Position numbers and translations under genes: made by a program
Assembly: GCF_000245755.1 (NCBI RefSeq)
Contig: NZ_JH601088.1
Location: 1,005,034-1,069,033 of the forward strand
From: Helcococcus kunzii ATCC 51366
GTDB lineage: Bacteria; Bacillota; Clostridia; Tissierellales; Peptoniphilaceae
Direction of reading: 5' to 3'
DNA length: 64,000 nucleotides
The notes under the pieces: model-generated
The model's database searches: none
Seen by the model: the letters and a program-made list of their open reading frames with translations, nothing else
What the model was told of the DNA's origin: nothing
Shown here: in pieces, positions 63,901-64,000 of the stretch
Numbering within the stretch: the first letter of the stretch is position 1
How the letters are laid out: every line of letters starts with the position of its first letter

Positions 63901-64000
63901 AAATCCAACCTGCAATATTTACCCTATACTTATATATTGACACATTTATAAAGCTTTTACAAAATTTTAGATTATATTTTTATCTTAGTTAATAATTTGA

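Overview
The window is a strongly AT-rich, almost wholly housekeeping stretch of a low-GC Firmicutes chromosome. Several gene neighbourhoods point to the Clostridia/Tissierellia side, probably an anaerobic coccus of the Peptoniphilaceae type (Parvimonas/Finegoldia/Peptoniphilus-like): recG-rsmD-coaD with tmcAL and ackA nearby, alaS-ireB-ruvX-DUF1292-rnj, a mraZ-led division cluster, and yabO-divIC-tilS-ftsH. The genus is an inference from gene content and base composition; there is no rRNA gene to settle it. I found no tRNA or rRNA gene, prophage, transposase or CRISPR-Cas locus.

Layout. 1-3052: start of ackA, divergent tmcAL, a small lipoprotein and two repeat arrays. 3053-8566: minus-strand run gls24-fakA-recG-rsmD-coaD-coiled-coil protein, divergent from rpmB. 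9031-13985: two-component system with a lipoprotein, a pseudouridine synthase and a short MltG-like membrane protein. 14058-25181: two unknown proteins, two DUF1292 proteins, pepD, a cytosolic parvulin, cvfB, yitT, rnj, ruvX, ireB, alaS and an Rrf2 regulator. 25339-33868: leuS, a membrane-anchored nuclease, two adjoining repeat arrays, a TraX-like protein, asnS, rarA and nrdR. 33878-42673: contracted division and cell-wall cluster mraZ-rsmH-ftsL-pbp2-mraY-murD-ftsW-ftsZ. 42954-46309: lgt, a DUF1461 protein, yigZ and hflX. 46427-51640 (+): a class A penicillin-binding protein followed by a second two-component system. 51742-57448: coaX with an ECF substrate-binding subunit, ftsH, tilS, divIC and yabO. 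57637-60661: a glucose-family PTS with its own IIA protein and a TIM-barrel-like protein. 60726-63900: a fifth repeat array, a GNAT acetyltransferase, a zinc metallopeptidase and the CCA-adding enzyme.

The most unusual content is intergenic. Five arrays (1395-1640, 2579-2822, 29258-29611, 29635-29722, 60726-60864) share one geometry: 35-nt units bounded by inverted arms, separated by 17-18 nt, giving a 52-53 bp period. The arm sequence differs between arrays (ACGATGAT, TGGTACTAAA, TCCTGATTA, ACATGTGTA) while the AT-rich middle keeps a common core close to TTTTAAATTTTCGATTTA. A lone unit with a further arm type lies at 2901-2934. Changing arms that stay complementary around a conserved core is what a recognised hairpin would leave behind. 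No protein in the window is an obvious partner, and I cannot tell from the sequence whether the family has been described.

There is also a dispersed terminator-like hairpin family (13991-14032, 51645-51684, 57569-57612), a palindromic -35 box shared by the divergent rpmB and gls24 promoters, and a four-repeat ladder in front of mraZ that looks like its own operator.
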